The notes beneath the pieces are model-generated. The model made no database searches, had not been told where the DNA came from, and saw only the letters and a program-made list of their open reading frames with translations. Below, piece after piece: positions 10,784 through 24,900 of a stretch of 64,000 bases of DNA. Source of the DNA: Conchocele bisecta (Eukaryota; Mollusca; Bivalvia; Lucinida; Thyasiridae); contig CM055274.1 of NCBI GenBank assembly GCA_029237695.1, forward strand, positions 19,395,505 to 19,459,504. The letters are read 5' to 3'. Numbering within the stretch: position 1 is the first letter of the stretch; each line of letters starts with the position of its first letter. The position numbers and the translations under genes are program-made.

Positions 10784-13700
10784 GTATGTATTCACAATGT
10801 AATGTGATCGGATAGTAGATAAGGAAATATTCTTGTTTCAATCTAATTCATGTTGCATATCATGTTTACCGTACACAATTTTTGTCGCGCCCACTTGTGG
10901 ACAGCGCGATACAGTCGGCACTTTGACGTCCATACGTGCATGCGTCGGCATTTCATATGCATGTTTACCATCCTCCAAATATTCATTGTGCGCAATACCA
11001 ATGCTGCCCACATGCACAAGGTCAAGGTCAAATGTCTTAGAAGTTTGCATTAAAGTTTTTGTAAACTTTGCGTTAAAGTTTTTACGTATGTTATATCTGC
11101 TCAACCGCTTCACACATTGACTTGAAAGTTCATATGCATGTTTACCATCCTCCAAATATTTATTGTGCGCAATACCCATGCTGCCCACATGCCCAAGGTC
11201 AAATGTCTTAGAAGTTTGCGTTAAAGTTTTTAACGTATGTTATATCTCCTCAACCGCTTCACTCATTGACTTGAAACTCCATATGCATGTTTACCATCCT
11301 CCAAATATTCATTGTGCGCAATGCACATGCTGCACACATGCCCATGTTCAAGGTCAAATGTCTTAGAGGTTTGAGTTAAAGTTTTTGTAAAATTTCTGTT
11401 AAACTTTTTCCTTATATCCCCTCAACCGCTTCACTCATTGACTTGAAACTTCATACACATCTTTATAAATGTGTACAGCACAGTTTATCTGCATGACCCT
11501 TTATCCGACCATATTTCATGTCTCCTGACCTGTCCGGATAATCTGTGTTGTACTGTATATTCATTGAGTGGCATTCCCGTACCAACGCCACTCCAATTGT
11601 CCGGTTAATGCCTCAACATTTACTGTAACCCTTGTGCATTTTTATGCCCCACCACGGTAGTGTAGGGGCATTTAGGATTACCGTTGTCCGTCCATCCCAT
11701 CAGTCCCACCAATGTTATGTTTTCGCGTTTAGGTTTGACAAAGTGGTAGGTGGGGCATCCGTGTTCTTCCAACACAATTTTGAGTTTTACTTCTGACTGA
11801 CATGCTTATCCGAAGAGCATTGTGTGGCCTTGTAGGTGTACATGTGTACACATCAGCCACTGCTCAAAACTCCATTCATATACCCTGCAATGTGTATTCC
11901 TTGTGCGACAATCTTTCATGTCCACTATCCATTATTTCAAGATTATATTAAAGGCAGTATATGCACAACTCCCCGAATATGACCTGCTATCGCATTTTCC
12001 CCTGGTTTTCCCATAAATCAATCCAACGCCTTTCTATTTAGACAATCTTCGAAACTGTGTGCATTAATTTTGGTAAAACTATGACTTTGTAGCCGCGTCC
12101 ATTCTAATATTTTGTTTGTTTGCGCACAAACCCGATTTTGTTAATTATTGTTAATCACCAGAGTATTTCATAACACTTATTATGCCCCAGTCAATCAACC
12201 AAGCAACCAACCAAGCATCCAACCAGTGAACCAACCAACCATGCAACCAACCAGCCAAACAACGAACCAACCAATCAGCCAAACAACCAACCAACCAACA
12301 TATCGATCAATGAATCAAACAACCAGCCACCAACCAACCAACCAATCCCAACCAACCCAACCAACCAACAGATTAATCAAGCAACCAACCAGCCAACTAA
12401 CCAACCAACCAACCAATGCTATTTTAGGGGAAGGGGCCAAGTGACTTTGGTGTGGTATGAACCTGGCACCAGGTCGGGTTATTTTCATTTCAGGGCTGAA
12501 TATATTTTTTCTCGATGTAAATATTCTGTTCTGATTTTGGGATTTTCCCCCAAATGCAGCAGGTTAAATTGAGATCGAACCCGTTTGCCCGGCCTTATAT
12601 GACCTTAGCTGTTGATAGGCTGTTAAACACCAATAAACAAACAAACAAAACCAACCAATCAATCGACCAACCAATTCAGGGCCTGAAGCGGGACGTACAA
12701 GTGAGCGACGTGCGGGGCCGCAATATGCCCGCCCTCACCATCTTCTCCCATGGTATCCGCTACCTGAAGGACCATTTGTTGAAGACGCTGCAGAACCGAG
12801 CGACGGGGATCACTGAGCAGGATATACAGTGGGTGCTCACTGTGCCCGCCATATGGAATGACAATGCCAAACAGTTCATGCGCGAGGCCGCCGAAAAGGT
12901 CTATGAATTTCTAGGCATTTGTGGCTGTGACTGGAGATTATGAGACACACCATGTGATTTTCTACCTTCAGACATCTGCGTAATTTCATGAAATACATTT
13001 ACAAAATTTACATCATTTTCCGTGAAAAGTTGAAAAAATATTCAGAGGACTTGTGGATTTTTTTCTGTACTCTGAACATTTTGTCAACATTGAACTTTAT
13101 TTATTTAAAAGTATTGTAAATTTTGTAAACATGTTTAATAAAATTACGCAGATGTCCGAAGGTACAAAATGACATGGTGTGTCTCATACATGTATGTGGA
13201 TTATGGGATTTTGGAGCAGTGTCGACCATGATTGAATATCACTCCCATGTAGCCTGGTGATGATTTATATTGCTTGTTAGATGCATGACGGCTGTTTGAT
13301 TGATGAAATGGCGAATATTGCAGATCCTGATCAGACTGCGGATGCATAGCCTGATCTGGGTCTACACTTGTTGCACAACAAATAAGACCCACTTCTCCAG
13401 TCACAACCAGATTTATGTATTGTTGCACATAAGTGACTTTGGCTCTGATATATACGGACGAACAGTACGTCTACCCCCTGTAGCCGATTTCACCAAAATT
13501 GCTAAGCGCAATTCCAGAATTAATCGTGGGGGGGTGGGCGGCACTTTTTTTCAAACCCCACCACCCATCAATAACAATTTTCGTTGACCACCAGCAACCA
13601 TCAATTTAAAATATTACCGAACCCCACCACCCATCATTTAGAAAGAAGAAAAAACCCACCCCCTGTTAATAAAAAGAAAAAAGCCAGCACCACCACCCAT

Positions 13701-16700
13701 CCATAAAAAAAATTATGTCAACCCCACCACCCATCAATAAAAATTACTGACCCACCTTATAAATAGAGGTAGGTATCGCCGGCAAAAACGTATCGCGATA
13801 CGTATCGTGATAGTCGGGACGTATCACGATAGTATCGCGGATTCCTCTGATAACCAGTTACACTGCTTTTGTACTGTGCAGCCAAAGTTGTGTACCATAC
13901 ATGTACATAGTTGTTGTGTGGTGTTTAACACTGTTTATAATTAGTTGTATGCATGTTCTACTCGTTAGCCAGGTTTTTTGAAAAAAAATCCAGGCTATTG
14001 GATTGGCGAAAGCCGGGCGGGCGGGCGGGCGGCGGGCGGTGTCCACAACCAATGTTAAGTTTTCGTGTTTGAATCCATTTCTTTGGTACTGTACCACCTT
14101 GGACCAACAAACTTTCACAGCTTCATAATCAAGGGGTGCCCACCACATATCACTATCCACCATGTTACTTTTTTTTTAACTTGACCCATTTTTTCCGCGC
14201 AGTCGACTTAGCCATTTTCAATGTTAAGTTTTCTCGTTTACAATGTTAAATTTTCGTGTTTAAGTCCATTTCTTTGGTACTGTACCACCTAGGACCACCA
14301 AACTTTCACAGCTTCATAACCAAAAGGTGCCTACCACATACAACTATCCAACATGTGACCATTTTTAGCCAGATTTTTTGAAAAAAAATCCAGGCTATTG
14401 GATTGGCGAAAGCCGGTCATCGACAATCCAAGATGGCCGCCATGGAAAAGTAGGTCAAATTCTTAAAAAAATCTTCTTCTCACGAACCGCCAGGCCGATT
14501 TCGACGATACTTGGTATGAATGATCGATAGTTAGCGTTGTTTCAGATTTGTTCATATGGTGGCCCGTGGGTCAAAAATGGGTGTCGCCCGAGGGGTCAAA
14601 TAGGGGTCAAATTTTATTTTTAACCGAATATAGTCATGCAATATATCAAATCGAAGATATCAACGAGACAATCACTCTGGAACATTTTTTGTCTAAATCA
14701 TATGATTACTTCATCCAAGATGGCCACCGATAGTTCAAATGGTCATTCTTTTACTAAAGATTTCAAACGTCTTCTTCTTGTAAACTGCTTGTCCGATATT
14801 GGCCAAACTTAACTGTAATGGTCTGTGGTTGAAGCCTGTTCATTTTTGTTAAAATGGAGGTCATCACCAAATCCAAGATGGCCGCCGTTGAGAAGTAGGT
14901 CAAATTCTTAAAAAATCTTCTTCTCACGAACCGCCAGGCCGATTTCGATGATACTGGGTATGAATGAGGGGTCAAATAGGGGTCAAATTTTATTTTTGAC
15001 CGAATATGGTCATTTTATATATCAAATCGAAGGTATGGCAGTAAATCACATGCACATTCGCAATATATGTTAGATCAGAAGGTACCAACAAATTCTGTCG
15101 AACATTTGAAGTTGTAAGTGAAGAGTCTTTGTGAAATCAAGATGACCACTATGGAGGCTTTTAGGTGAGCGATACAGGCCCATTTGGGCCTCTTGTTTTT
15201 ATCTTGACCCATTTTTTCCGCGTAGTCGACTTAGCCATTTTCAATGTTAAGTTTTCGCATTTACAATGTTAAGTTTTCGTGTTTAAGTCCATTTCTTTGG
15301 TACTGTACCACCTAGGACCACCAAACTTTCACAGCTTCATAATCAAGGGGTGCCCACCACATATCACTATCCAACATGTTACTTTTTTTTTATCTTGACC
15401 CATTTTTTCCGCGTAGTCGACTTAGCCATTTTCAATGTTAAGTTTTCGCGTTTACAATGTTAAGTTTTCGTGTTTAAGTCCATTTCTTTGGTACTGTACC
15501 ACCAAACTTTCACAGCTTCATAACCAAGGGGTGCCTACCACATACAACTATCCAACATGTGACCATTTTTTTTACCTTCACCTATTATTTCTACGTAATT
15601 GACTTTTGAAAGTTTTTTGCTTACAACGTTAACTTTTTAACGTACGTCTGGTTAAAGTTTTTTGCTTACAACTTTTTCGTTATACTATATCTCTGCAACC
15701 GCTTCACCCATTACCTTGATACTTCACATGGGTGTTTATCATCATTGTCGCACACGCTTGCGGAAAGCGCATTTTATGCATTTTGGCATACGTCCGTCCT
15801 TCCGTCCGTACGTCCGTGTCCGGTTAAAGTTTTTTCGTTAAAGTTTTTCCATCTACTATATCTATTTTTTTAGTGTCCATGCCTCGCCCCAAGGCGCGAC
15901 ATGCAGGCCACGGCCATCTAGTCTACAAAAAGTGGGTATAATTATGTTATCCAAGTGTCTATGCTTGGAAAAAACCTGGCCTTCGTGGCTTTGCCTCGTT
16001 TCTTGTTTTACCTTCACCTATTATTTCTACGTAATTGACTTAGCCATTTTCAACGTTAACTTTTTTAACGTACGTCTGTTTAAATATTTGGTTAAAACAT
16101 TTTTTGTTATACTATATCTCTGCAACTGCTTCGCCCATTACCTTGAAACTTCACATGGGTGTTTATCATCGTCCATATTTTCATTCTAACCCCCAACAGT
16201 GGCGGCCCCTGTCGCAATGTCAAGGTCAAATTACTTTGAATTTATTTGTTAAAAGTTTTTTTGTGTACTATGTCTCTGCAACTGCTTCACCCATTACCTT
16301 CATACTTCACATGGGTGTTTATCATCATTGTCGCACCCGCTTGCAAAGCGCGATATCGTCGGCATTTTCGCATACGTCCGTCCGTCCGTCTGTGTGTCTG
16401 GTTAAAGTTTTTTCGTTAAAGTTTTTCCATCTACTATATCTATTTTTTTAGTGTCCATACCTCGCCCCAAGGCGCGACATGCAGGCCACGGCCATCTAGT
16501 CTACAAAAAGTGGGTATAATTATGTTATCCAAGTGTCCATGCTTGGAAAAAACCTGACCTTCGTGGCTTTGCCTCGTTTCTTGTTTTTCTTTAATACAAA
16601 ATAGATCAATTAGTTATATTGCATAATTAATTGGCCTCCAGATGGTTTTCAAATAATAAAACAAGAAATGCGTCTTGTCGAACGCGGATGCCACCTGCAG

Positions 16701-18881
16701 CATATTTGAGAAACTGTGACAAAGTGGTTAACCGAAAAGTGTGACGGACGGACAGACAGACGGACAGACGGACAGACGGACATACGGACATACGGACGGA
16801 CGGACAGACGGACGGTCCAAACACTATATGCCACCCGTTTCTTCGAAACCCGGTGGCATAAAAAGTGCCCGTGGACAGAAAGAGGTGAGCTGTGGTGAGG
16901 GGGTGGAGGGTGCTTGGGTAGGGAGGATTGAAAGTCTAGTGTCTCAAAAAAATATCGCTAAATACACAATACTCAATAATAATGATGCAGCTCAATTTGA
17001 TTGATAATAACATTGTGATTTGGAGTTGAATTTTTATGCCACCGGGTTTCGAAGAAACGGGTGGCATATAGTGTTTGGACCGTCCGTCCGTCCGTCCGTC
17101 CGTCACACTTTTCGGTTAACCACTTTGTCACAGTTTCTCAAATATGCTGCAGGTGGCATCCGCGTTCGACAGACGCAGTTCTTGTTTTTATTATGCCACC
17201 GGGTTTCGAAGAAACGGGTGGGATATAGTGTTTGGACCGTCCGTCTGTCCGTCCGTCTGTCCGGGCACACATTAGGGTACTTATGTGGCTAGCCCCACAG
17301 GGTTATGGACTTGTTAAAGGATAGGTTTGGTTACAATTAGTCACCTAAAAAATCGTTTTATGTGGCTAAAAATCCGTTTTATGTGGTTTACTTTCCTAAA
17401 AAAATAAAAAATCGTCGTTTTATGTGGCTAAAAATCGTTTTATGTGGCTAATATTTAACATGTGATAAGCCACATAAGTACCCTAATGTAAGAACGTCCG
17501 TCTGTCCGTCCGTCCGTCCGTCCGTCCGTCCGTCCGTCCGTCCGTCTGTCTGTCTGTCTGTCTGTCCGAGCCAGCAAACGGGGTTTAGGAGCTTAGGGTA
17601 AGGGTTAGTAACAAAGGATTCCCTTTAATTTTACACCGAAAACGGCCAGTTCTACTGTAACGCTGCCTTTTTCGATGTGGAAGTGAAAATAAATGGTCGC
17701 GAAAACGAATGACACGGCTCGTGTTCCGAACTTCCGGTTTGATATGAGGTTAATAAAAAAAATGCCATCAACTGCGCACAAGCCAAACGGTTCAATAAAG
17801 TGTTTGTTGTGCACATTAATGATTGTTAATGAAACTGTCGATGTCCTAGGATGTCGAATCCAGAGGTTCCTATAAAAATCACTTCAAATATTTACCTCTT
17901 TCTAGCACCAAAAACACGATCATTGAAAATGTGTTAATAATTACAATGTAGCTATCGTCAACTATCGATAGTTGGCAGTGTATCGCGATACATGTATCGT
18001 GAAGATATGTATCTCGATATATCGATGCATCGATACTGTCGGTCCACCTCTACTTATAAACGAAGGAAAGTAATGCCCATAACGAGCGACCATATACGTA
18101 CTTAGAATAACAGCTGACGTAACGCGCGGTAAACTGAAATTGCCTACGTGACAATTGACATTTACGTTCAAACAAGATTTTCACGGTGTGTAATCGATCG
18201 TATTTCCTCGCCGCCATATTAAACACGACTCGAGAAATACAACTTAAGTTATTGATTTCAGAATTTGTCAATTGTTTGCATGGTGTAAGAAATCAAACAA
18301 ATGTGAAAACAATTCTGTTTTTACAAATTTTTAGACTCGTCTAAGGAGACGATTCTTATGTGCTGCCAAAACATTTTTTATTAAGTCATCGGACAAATGT
18401 GAAAAGAAAACCTGAATATATTGGTATTTCAAACAAATGTGAAACTGCACAAGCTAATGCGTCAATTTGATGACGTGAGCGACTACATAGCGTGGTTTTG
18501 GTATATTCGTTTCCGCCGAGTTCTAAAGGTCAGTCACACTTTGCACGTGAAAATGGATTACCGACTGATGATTGTAAAGACCATCAGGTGTGCAGCTAGA
18601 CCGAAAATGCGGTACGTGACGTATGGTAATTACTGATACCACCATTAACGTTTTGCAGTTTTACACTGCGAACCCACAATTAAATAATTGCCGTGTTTCA
18701 CTCGATCCCATAATTAAATAATTGCCGGTTTTCACTGGAGCCCATAATTAAATAATTAGTTATTCACTGGCCCCCACCATGCATCAATTATAATTTCCTG
18801 TGGACCCAACCACCCATACATTTTAATTTCATGCAGACCCCACCACCCATCAGTAAATAATTTGGGTGCCGCCGCCCGCCC

Positions 18882-18973
<92 letters not shown>

Positions 18974-21900
18974 ACTTTAATTTTGGAAATCACCTTAAGC
19001 ATACTTATCTAGCTAAGTATACTTCGAGGGAGTAATCATTTATTTTTCCCAAAATGCATTATTTTACATAGAACTAACTACTGCATATATTTGATGATTA
19101 AAAGTATGCAGAATTATTATACTGAATTTATTACATTATCACAGCCAAAATGGCTGTGATTATGTAATAAATTCAGTATTATAAAAATTAATAAATTTAT
19201 CCTTAAATTGAAAATTCTCCCTCAAAGTGTACTTTATAGCAAGATACATAATATTGACTACTGCTGATTCTGTTTTGAGGTGCAGAGATATCAGTAATAT
19301 TATTAGACGATGTCGGTAGTTTGTAAATGCTCGATTTAAGTGTTTTTTCTGGCTGTGAATACGCGCGGAGCTTTTCGCTATATGAGGCTTCTGGGTAAGG
19401 CAAACTGGATGTGCTTGAAATAGGTACCATATATAATGTTCATATTTGATCATATATATAATATTCATATTTGCCGATAATTACGTCCCTTGTATTTGCG
19501 GATAATTATGTCCCTTGGAATATCTACGTATTTGACGATAAGTACGTCCTTTGCAATATCTCCATATCGCCGTATTTTGCTAATAATTACTTCTCTGAAT
19601 ATTCCCGCGTTTGTCGATACTTGCATCCCTTGTAATACATCTGTATTTGCCGACAATTACCTCCCTTAGAATATATCAATAGTATTATACTCCATATTTG
19701 CTGATAATTACATCCCTGGAATGTGTCTGTGTTTGTCGATAAGTACGTCCCTTGAAATATCGTCATATCCCCGTATTTGCTGATAATTACGTCGCTTGGA
19801 ATATCTCTGTATTTGTTGATAATTACGTCGCTTGGAATATCTCTGTATTTGTTGATAATTAGGTCGTTTGGAATATCTCTGTATTTGTCGGTAATTTCGT
19901 CCCTTGGAATATCTCTGTATTTGTCGGTAATTTTGTCCCTTGGAATATCTCTGTATTTGTCGGTAATTTCGTCCCTTTGAATATCTCTGCATTTGCCTAT
20001 AATTACGTCCCTTGGAATATCTCTGTATTTGCAGATATTTACGTCCCTTGGAATATCTCCAAATATCTGTTATTTGCAAATAATTATTTCTCTGAATGTT
20101 TCTGTGTTTGTTGATTATTACATCACTTGGAATATCTCTGTATTTGGCAAAAATTACGTCCTTTGGAATATCTCTGTATTTGCCGATCATTACATCCCTT
20201 GGAATATCTCTGTATTTGCCGATCATTACATCCCTTGGAATATCTCTGTATTTGCCGATCATTACATCCCTTGGAATATCTCTGTATTTGCCGATCATTA
20301 CACCCATCTTGAATTAATCTCTGATTTGCCGATCATTCATCCCTTGGAATATCTCTGTATTTGCCGATCATTGCGTCCCTTGGAATATCTCTGTATTTGC
20401 TGATAATTACGTCCCTTGGAATATCTCCGTATTTGCCGATATTTACGTCCCTTGGAATATCCGTATGGATATATACGTCCCTTGGAATATCTCTGTATTT
20501 GTTGATAATTACGTCGCTTGGAATATCTCTGTACTTGTTGATATTTACGTCACTTGGAATATATCCATATTTCCGTATTTGCCGATAATTAAGTCCCTTG
20601 GAATATATCTGCCATTTCAGGCGGGCATTAAGGGTGAGCAATTGATGATAGCCCTGGAGCCCGAGGCGGCCTCCATGTACTGTATGCACCTGCCCGTCGA
20701 CCGCATGAAGGGGCTCGAAAACACGAAAGGCAGTCACATGCAGGCATTCCCGGAGCAGACTAAATACATGGTAGTCGATGTCGGAGGTAAGGTGCAATTG
20801 TGTGGATACCGAAATAACACGTAAATGTACAGTAGGTGGACAACAATGAAGTAATTTCCCGAAAGGTAAAATCCCATAGGCTTGCATGTATTTCTATCTT
20901 TACTCTCAAATACATGTATGTAGCTCAGTATATACTTTACCAATTTGAATGAAATATAAAGTTTGAAAGTAAATAGATTTATGCAGAATATGAATGTTTT
21001 GGTTATTGATTATCACAAGCAGTTTGATAGATACATGTACATGTTTTTAGCTCACCTGCACGAAGTGCAGAAGAGCTTATGGCATACCCCTGGCGTCGTC
21101 CAGAAACTTAACGTTGGGGTAAATGTCTTGTAACTTCTGTTTCCTTTCATGGAACACCTTGTTATTTCATACATGCATTCCTCAGATGACCCTCTATCAT
21201 GCTGTAGCAAATCCACGACCCACCACCCAACCGTTACCCCAAGGTCAAGGTCACAACCTTAGCACATTCATAAACTTAACCTTGGGGTAAATTTCTTATA
21301 ACATTTGTTTCCTTTCATGGAACGCCTTGATATTTCATACATGCATTCCTCAGATGACCCTCTATCATGCTGTAGCAAATCCATGACCCACCACCCAACC
21401 CTTACCCCAGGGTCAAGGTCATAAACTTAGCGTTGGGGTAAATGTTGTGTATTTACAGGGAACGCCTTCATATTTCATACATGGATTCATCTGATGATAC
21501 TCTATCGTGCTATTGCAAATCCATGAACCCACCGCCCATCCCTTACCCCAAGGTCAAGTTCACAAACATAGTATATTCATAAACTTAACGTTGGGGTAAA
21601 TGTCTTATAACAACTGTTTTCTTTCATGGAATGCCTTGATATTTCATTCATGCATTCCTCAGATGACCCTCTATCATGCTGTAGCAAATCCACGACTCAT
21701 CCACCCAACCCTTACCCCAAGGTCAAGGTCACAAACCTAGCACATTCATAAACTTAACGTTGGCGTAAATGTTGTGTAACTTCTGTTTATTTACAGGGAA
21801 TACCTTCATATTTCATACATGCATTCATCTGATGATACTCTATCATACTATAGCAAATCCATGACCCACCTCCCACGCATTTCCCCAAGGTCAATGTCAC

Positions 21901-24900
21901 ACACTTAGCACATCATAAACTTCACGTTGGGGTAAATGTCTTATAACATCTTTCCTTTCATGGAACGCCTTGATATTTCATACATGCATTCTTCTGATGA
22001 TACCCTATTGTGCTATAGCAAATACATGGCCCACCCCTTACCCCAAGGTCACAAACTTAGCACATTCATAAACTTAACGTTGGGGTAAATATCTTATAAC
22101 ATCTCGTTTCCTTTCTTGAAATGCCTTAATATTTCATACATGCATTCCTGAGATGACCCTCTATCATGCTGTAGCAAATCCATGACCCACCACCCAACCC
22201 TTACTCCAGGGTCAAGGTCACAAACTTAGCATGTTCATAAACTTAACGTTGAGGTAAATGTTGTGTAACTTCTGTTTATTTACAGGGAATGCCTTCATAT
22301 TTCATACATGCATTCATCTGATGACCCTCTATCGTGCTGTAGAAAATCCACAACCCACCACCCAACCCTTAACCAAAGGTCAAGGTCACAAACTTAGCAT
22401 GTTCATAAACTTAACGTTGGGGTAAATGTTGTGTAACTTCTGTTTCGTTACAGGGAACACTTTGATATTTCATACATGCATTCATCTAATGATCCTCTAT
22501 TGTGCTACAGCAAATCCATGACCTCCTCCAACCCCTTTCCCCAAGATCAACATCATAAACTTAATGTTGGAGTAAATGTCTTTTTATAAATTCTGTTTCT
22601 TCACAGGGAACGCCTTGATATTTCATACATGCATTCATCTGATGATACTCTATCGTGCTATAGCAAATCCATGACCCACCCCCCACCCCAAGGTCAAGAT
22701 CACAAACTTAGCACATTCATAAACTTAACGTTGGGGTAAATGTCTTATAACATCTGTTTCCTTTCATGGAACACCTTGATATTTCATACATGCATTCCTC
22801 AGCATGACCCTCTATCATACTGTACAAATGCCACAACCCAACCACCCACCCAACCCTTACCCCAAGGTCAAGGTCACAAACTTAGCATGTTCATCAACTT
22901 AATGTTGGGGTAAATGTTGTGTAACTTCTGTTTCTTTACAGGGAACGCTTTGATATTTCATACATGCATTCATCTGATGATCCTCTATTGTGCTACAGCA
23001 AATCCATGACCCACTCCCCCCCCCCCCCCCCCCCCCCCCACCCCTTTCCCAAGGTCAAGGTCACAAACTTAGCACATTCATACATGCATTCCTCATGTGA
23101 ATAGCTATCATGCTGTAGAAAATCACCAACTTAGTGCGTTCATAAACTTAACGTTGGGTTAAATTTTGTTTTACTTCTGTTTTCAGGGAGCGCATTGATA
23201 TTTCATACATGAATTCATCTTAATATGCTGTATTATGCTATAGCAAATCCACGACCCACCTTGCACCACTGACCCCAATGTCAAGGTCCACCGCACGCCC
23301 CTTAACCCAAGGTCAAGTTATATAACATTCATGTTTTTTTTATGCAACTGTGCCAAGTTTGAGTGAAGGCTGCTAACAGGCGAGCTTCGTTGTCTTCTGA
23401 CAACTCTTGTTAAATATGGCATAATTATTTAACGTCACTTTTAGAGCGACATCACCATTGATGTCAAGGGGAACATCATTTCCAAAAATTGTCCATATGT
23501 TTAACTGCATGCATCTTGTAAACTACTTGGAATATTGAATACACATATTAATCAAATTCTGTGCAAATATATTGGCTACTCAATGCATTTTATTTCATTA
23601 AAATCTGTACAGTATATTTGAAGTAATATGCTAACACGCACAGTTACAAATACATGTAAGTTTATGGGATTTCAATGGGTGGGAAATTACTTCTGTCAAA
23701 CATCTGTATGGTGTAAACTCTCTAAACCGAACACATGGAGAACCCTGCTGTGTTTATTTGAGACACGTCATGTGCTTTTGTACCTTCGGACATCTGCGTA
23801 ATTTCATTAAATACGTTTACAAAAATTACAATATTTTTGTCGCGCCCGCTGAAGGACAGCGCGACATAGTCGACACATTGACGTCCATATTTGCGTTAAA
23901 GTTTTTACATATGTTATATCTCCTCAACCGCTTCACTCATTGACTTGAAACTTCATATGCATGTTTACCATCATCCAAATATTCATTGTGCGCAACACCT
24001 GGTTACTTCAGCAACCCAACTGGTAGATCCATGGAATCGTTTACTGCAACTCCAATATAGTCTTCTTTTGAAACTTGTAAGTCTTGACCAGTATCCCCTG
24101 CTTTTCATAGGAGCCGAGTAAAAGGTTGTGAGGCCAAGACATTTTGCTTTGGTAAGATCATCTAGCAACAAATCAGGATATTGTAAATTCAACTGTTGAA
24201 TTTCGGCATTCTCCCCAGGTGTATTCTCTAAATGTCTTAATTTACAAGTCACTGAGCCATAAAACACCATAGCATCATGCATCCATTCTATTCCTCGGCG
24301 GGCGTGACATGCTGGCCGTGGCCTTTCTAGTTAATAAATAAGTTAAAAGTTAATAATAGTTAAAAGCTGACAAAATGTTCAGAGTACATGCGTAAACGTA
24401 TTTCATGAAATTACGCAGATATCCGAAGGTACAAAATCACATGACGTGTCTCATTTAGGATGGGATCCATTGTCATTAATATCTCACAATGCAGTCTGTT
24501 CATCATTTCAAAGTACAAAACCTGTCTGTGTTTCTAAATAAATTGAACATCTCACATAGCTAGCACCTCGACCTATTTGCAGGCGGCACCGTGGACATAT
24601 CCCTACACCAGGTTCTGGCGGGAGGAGCCCTAAAGGAGCTCCATACGGCGAGTGGAGGTGAGTGGGGTGGGACCAAGGTGGATGATGCATTCGGTAACCT
24701 CCTCACAAAAATCGTCGGCAAAGAGGTTATGAAGAAACTCTGTGTTGACCACACATGTAAGTACAGTGAGGTTTCCCCGCTCCAGATAAGTTTTGTATCT
24801 AAAGAGTAGTGTACCCCCAGATTTCAAATTCCATGTGTATTTGACTTTTACAAATGACTTTCTTCCTTATTAAATAGGGAACAAATGATAAAAAATAAAA

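Larger units (their letters stand above)
13967..16585 (+). mobile_element. HINE-like family D, copy D1, with nested elements
   Basis: It begins AGCCAGGTTTTTTGAAAAAA / ATCCAGGCTATTGGATTGGC with a GGGCGGGC run and ends GGAAAAAACCTGGCCTTCGT / GGCTTTGCCTCGTTTCTTGTT. The start GCCAGGTTTTTT and the end AAAAAACCTGGC are complementary. The cores contain GTTAAGTTTTCGTGTTTAAG and CACCTAGGACCACCAAACTT. A second D-type 3' end near 16005 shows an internal duplication. Confidence 0.65.
13764..18052. mobile_element. hAT-like element remnant with 8-bp TSD, heavily invaded
   Basis: The ends are TAGAGGTAGGTATCGCCGG and the complement TAGAGGTGGACCGACAGTAT, with flanking CTTATAAA at 13756-13763 and again at 18053-18060. 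Subterminal palindromic GTATCGCGATACG motifs occur at both ends. No transposase reading frame is seen. The interior is mostly later insertions: D1, a D/E chimera, two B copies, three F copies and a small MITE. Confidence 0.7.

Noticed and set aside
17520..17563. Telomeric or subtelomeric repeat
   Set aside because: The units are GTCC/GTCT microsatellite of a family F element. The later TTAGGGTAAGGGTTAG at 17592 is a single short run.
19708..20307. 199-codon minus-strand ORF with [12 protein letters not shown] repeats
   Set aside because: It is a translation of the 36-bp minisatellite. Similar open frames occur on both strands because the unit length is a multiple of three.
21049..23411. Regularly spaced repeats resembling a CRISPR array
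   Set aside because: The units are contiguous cores of about 165 bp without unique spacers, inside a eukaryotic element with terminal hairpins.
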